5,627 bases of DNA from positions 1-5,627 of the forward strand of contig NQJG01000084.1 of assembly GCA_002256465.1 (NCBI GenBank). The letters are read 5' to 3'. The notes under the pieces are model-generated. The model saw only the letters and a program-made list of their open reading frames with translations. It was not told the DNA's origin and made no database searches. The translations under genes and the position numbers were made by a program. Source of the DNA: Methylococcaceae bacterium NSP1-1. GTDB lineage: Bacteria; Pseudomonadota; Gammaproteobacteria; Methylococcales; Methylomonadaceae. Numbering within the stretch: position 1 is the first letter of the stretch; every line of letters starts with the position of its first letter. Below are positions 5,120 to 5,627 of this stretch, piece by piece.

Positions 5120-5627
5120 ATGGTTAAATCCAGTTCTAAAAAAAAAAATAATAAGTCAGGGAAGGATTTACCAAAGAAGAAAACTCGGTCCCTGCATGTG
5201 ACTGCTGAGGTCATTGAGGAAGATAAAATCTCAGCGACTACTGATACACAGGACGATGCCGCAACAAAATCAAAAAAGTTCGCATTAAAGTTCGCTTTTT
5301 TGAAGGACAAGCTTGAACTGGATACCAGAACCGAACTGAATAAATCAGCAGCTACATCTATTCTGGACAACCAAACAGGCTCTGCTTGTGATGAAATAAC
5401 TGAAGATCAGACAGTCCCCAAAAAACCGACTATTACGCCTGGCTCCTATAGCGAACACCTGCTTCAGGAAAAATGGGGCACGCGAGACAGAGCCTTGAAC
5501 TTTTACGACCGGCAAGTGCTGGATTTCCTGGCACCAAAGATGCAAGAATTTATAGCCCGTCAGGAATTTCTGTTTGTCGCCACAGCCGACCGTAATGGAG
5601 AATGCGACTGCACATCAAAATTCGGAA
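5120..5627 (+). CDS. Pyridoxamine 5'-phosphate oxidase-like FMN-binding protein, N-terminal part (3' end outside window)
   Basis: The frame from ATG 5120 is open for 169 codons to the window edge; GAGGAG at 5106-5111, 8 nt upstream, fixes the start. Residues 1-105 are low complexity: a lysine-rich start (SSSKKKNNKSGK, PKKKTR), then acidic/threonine-rich segments, with no signal peptide or membrane segment. Around residue 108 a conserved domain begins: GSYSEHLLQEKWGTRDRAL, NFYDRQVLDFLAPKMQEFI, ARQEFLFVATADRNGECDC. This matches the opening of a subgroup of pyridoxamine-5'-phosphate-oxidase-like split-barrel flavoproteins, in which ..RQE..F.ATAD..GECD.. is the first barrel strand region. These proteins bind FMN or a related flavin; most are uncharacterised oxidoreductases and few make pyridoxal phosphate. 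An A11 tract spans codons 7-10 (5138-5148), and a 12-nt tandem duplication (5275-5295) encodes K-F-A-L-K-F-A-F. The domain assignment is good; substrate is unknown, and the extension is unusual. Confidence 0.8.
   Translation, partial: MVKSSSKKKNNKSGKDLPKKKTRSLHVTAEVIEEDKISATTDTQDDAATKSKKFALKFAFLKDKLELDTRTELNKSAATSILDNQTGSACDEITEDQTVPKKPTITPGSYSEHLLQEKWGTRDRALNFYDRQVLDFLAPKMQEFIARQEFLFVATADRNGECDCTSKFG

Noticed and set aside
5092..5545. Minus-strand open frames opposite the PNPOx-like gene
   Set aside because: The plus strand has a strong Shine-Dalgarno and a recognisable flavoprotein domain. The minus frames are serine/phenylalanine-rich mirror readings of the lysine-rich segment.

Overview
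This 5.6-kb window looks chromosomal and housekeeping in character. It probably comes from a gammaproteobacterium. The evidence is a gammaproteobacterial-type SpoT encoded directly after rpoZ, a Pgk C-terminus very close to the enterobacterial protein as I remember it, and GTTGGGTTA-type palindromic repeats. Moderate-to-low GC and the repeat type would fit a methanotroph-like lineage (Methylococcales), but that placement is a weak inference.

Left part (1-3134): the C-terminal half of phosphoglycerate kinase (pgk) runs in from the left edge. A short gap follows with a good sigma70-like promoter and a four-part ATCAG/CTGAT palindrome. Next come rpoZ (RNA polymerase omega) and spoT (bifunctional (p)ppGpp synthetase/hydrolase), both on the plus strand. 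rpoZ is broken in the sequence as given: a CCCC run at 851-854 carries two bases too many (or lacks one), and the normal C-terminus continues in another frame to a stop at 945-947, 12 nt before spoT. spoT is full length with all expected domains and motifs.

Middle part (3135-4468): after a 137-bp convergent gap with small palindromes there is a minus-strand winged-helix regulator whose C-terminal domain carries five cysteines, beginning with C-x12-C. This resembles SufR-type Fe-S cluster repressors. It is divergent from a group I truncated hemoglobin with the expected haem-pocket residues. The intergenic region between them holds TACAA-N8-TTGTA, which keeps the CAA-N8-TTG skeleton of the SufR operator. 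A plausible reading is an Fe-S based NO/O2/redox switch controlling a globin.

Right part (4469-5627): about 650 bp with no convincing gene but much secondary structure: a possible terminator behind the globin gene, two tandem REP-like hairpins, a bulged stem-loop inside a start-less open frame, and an imperfect 40-nt hairpin. At 5120 a partial gene begins with a strong ribosome binding site and runs off the right edge. It encodes a lysine-rich low-complexity N-terminus of about 105 residues, with an A11 tract at codons 7-10, joined to the start of a pyridoxamine-5'-phosphate-oxidase-like FMN-binding domain.

I found no tRNA, rRNA, CRISPR array, transposase or origin. The most notable observations are the rpoZ frameshift, the putative Fe-S regulator/globin pair with its candidate operator, and the structured 650-bp gap.
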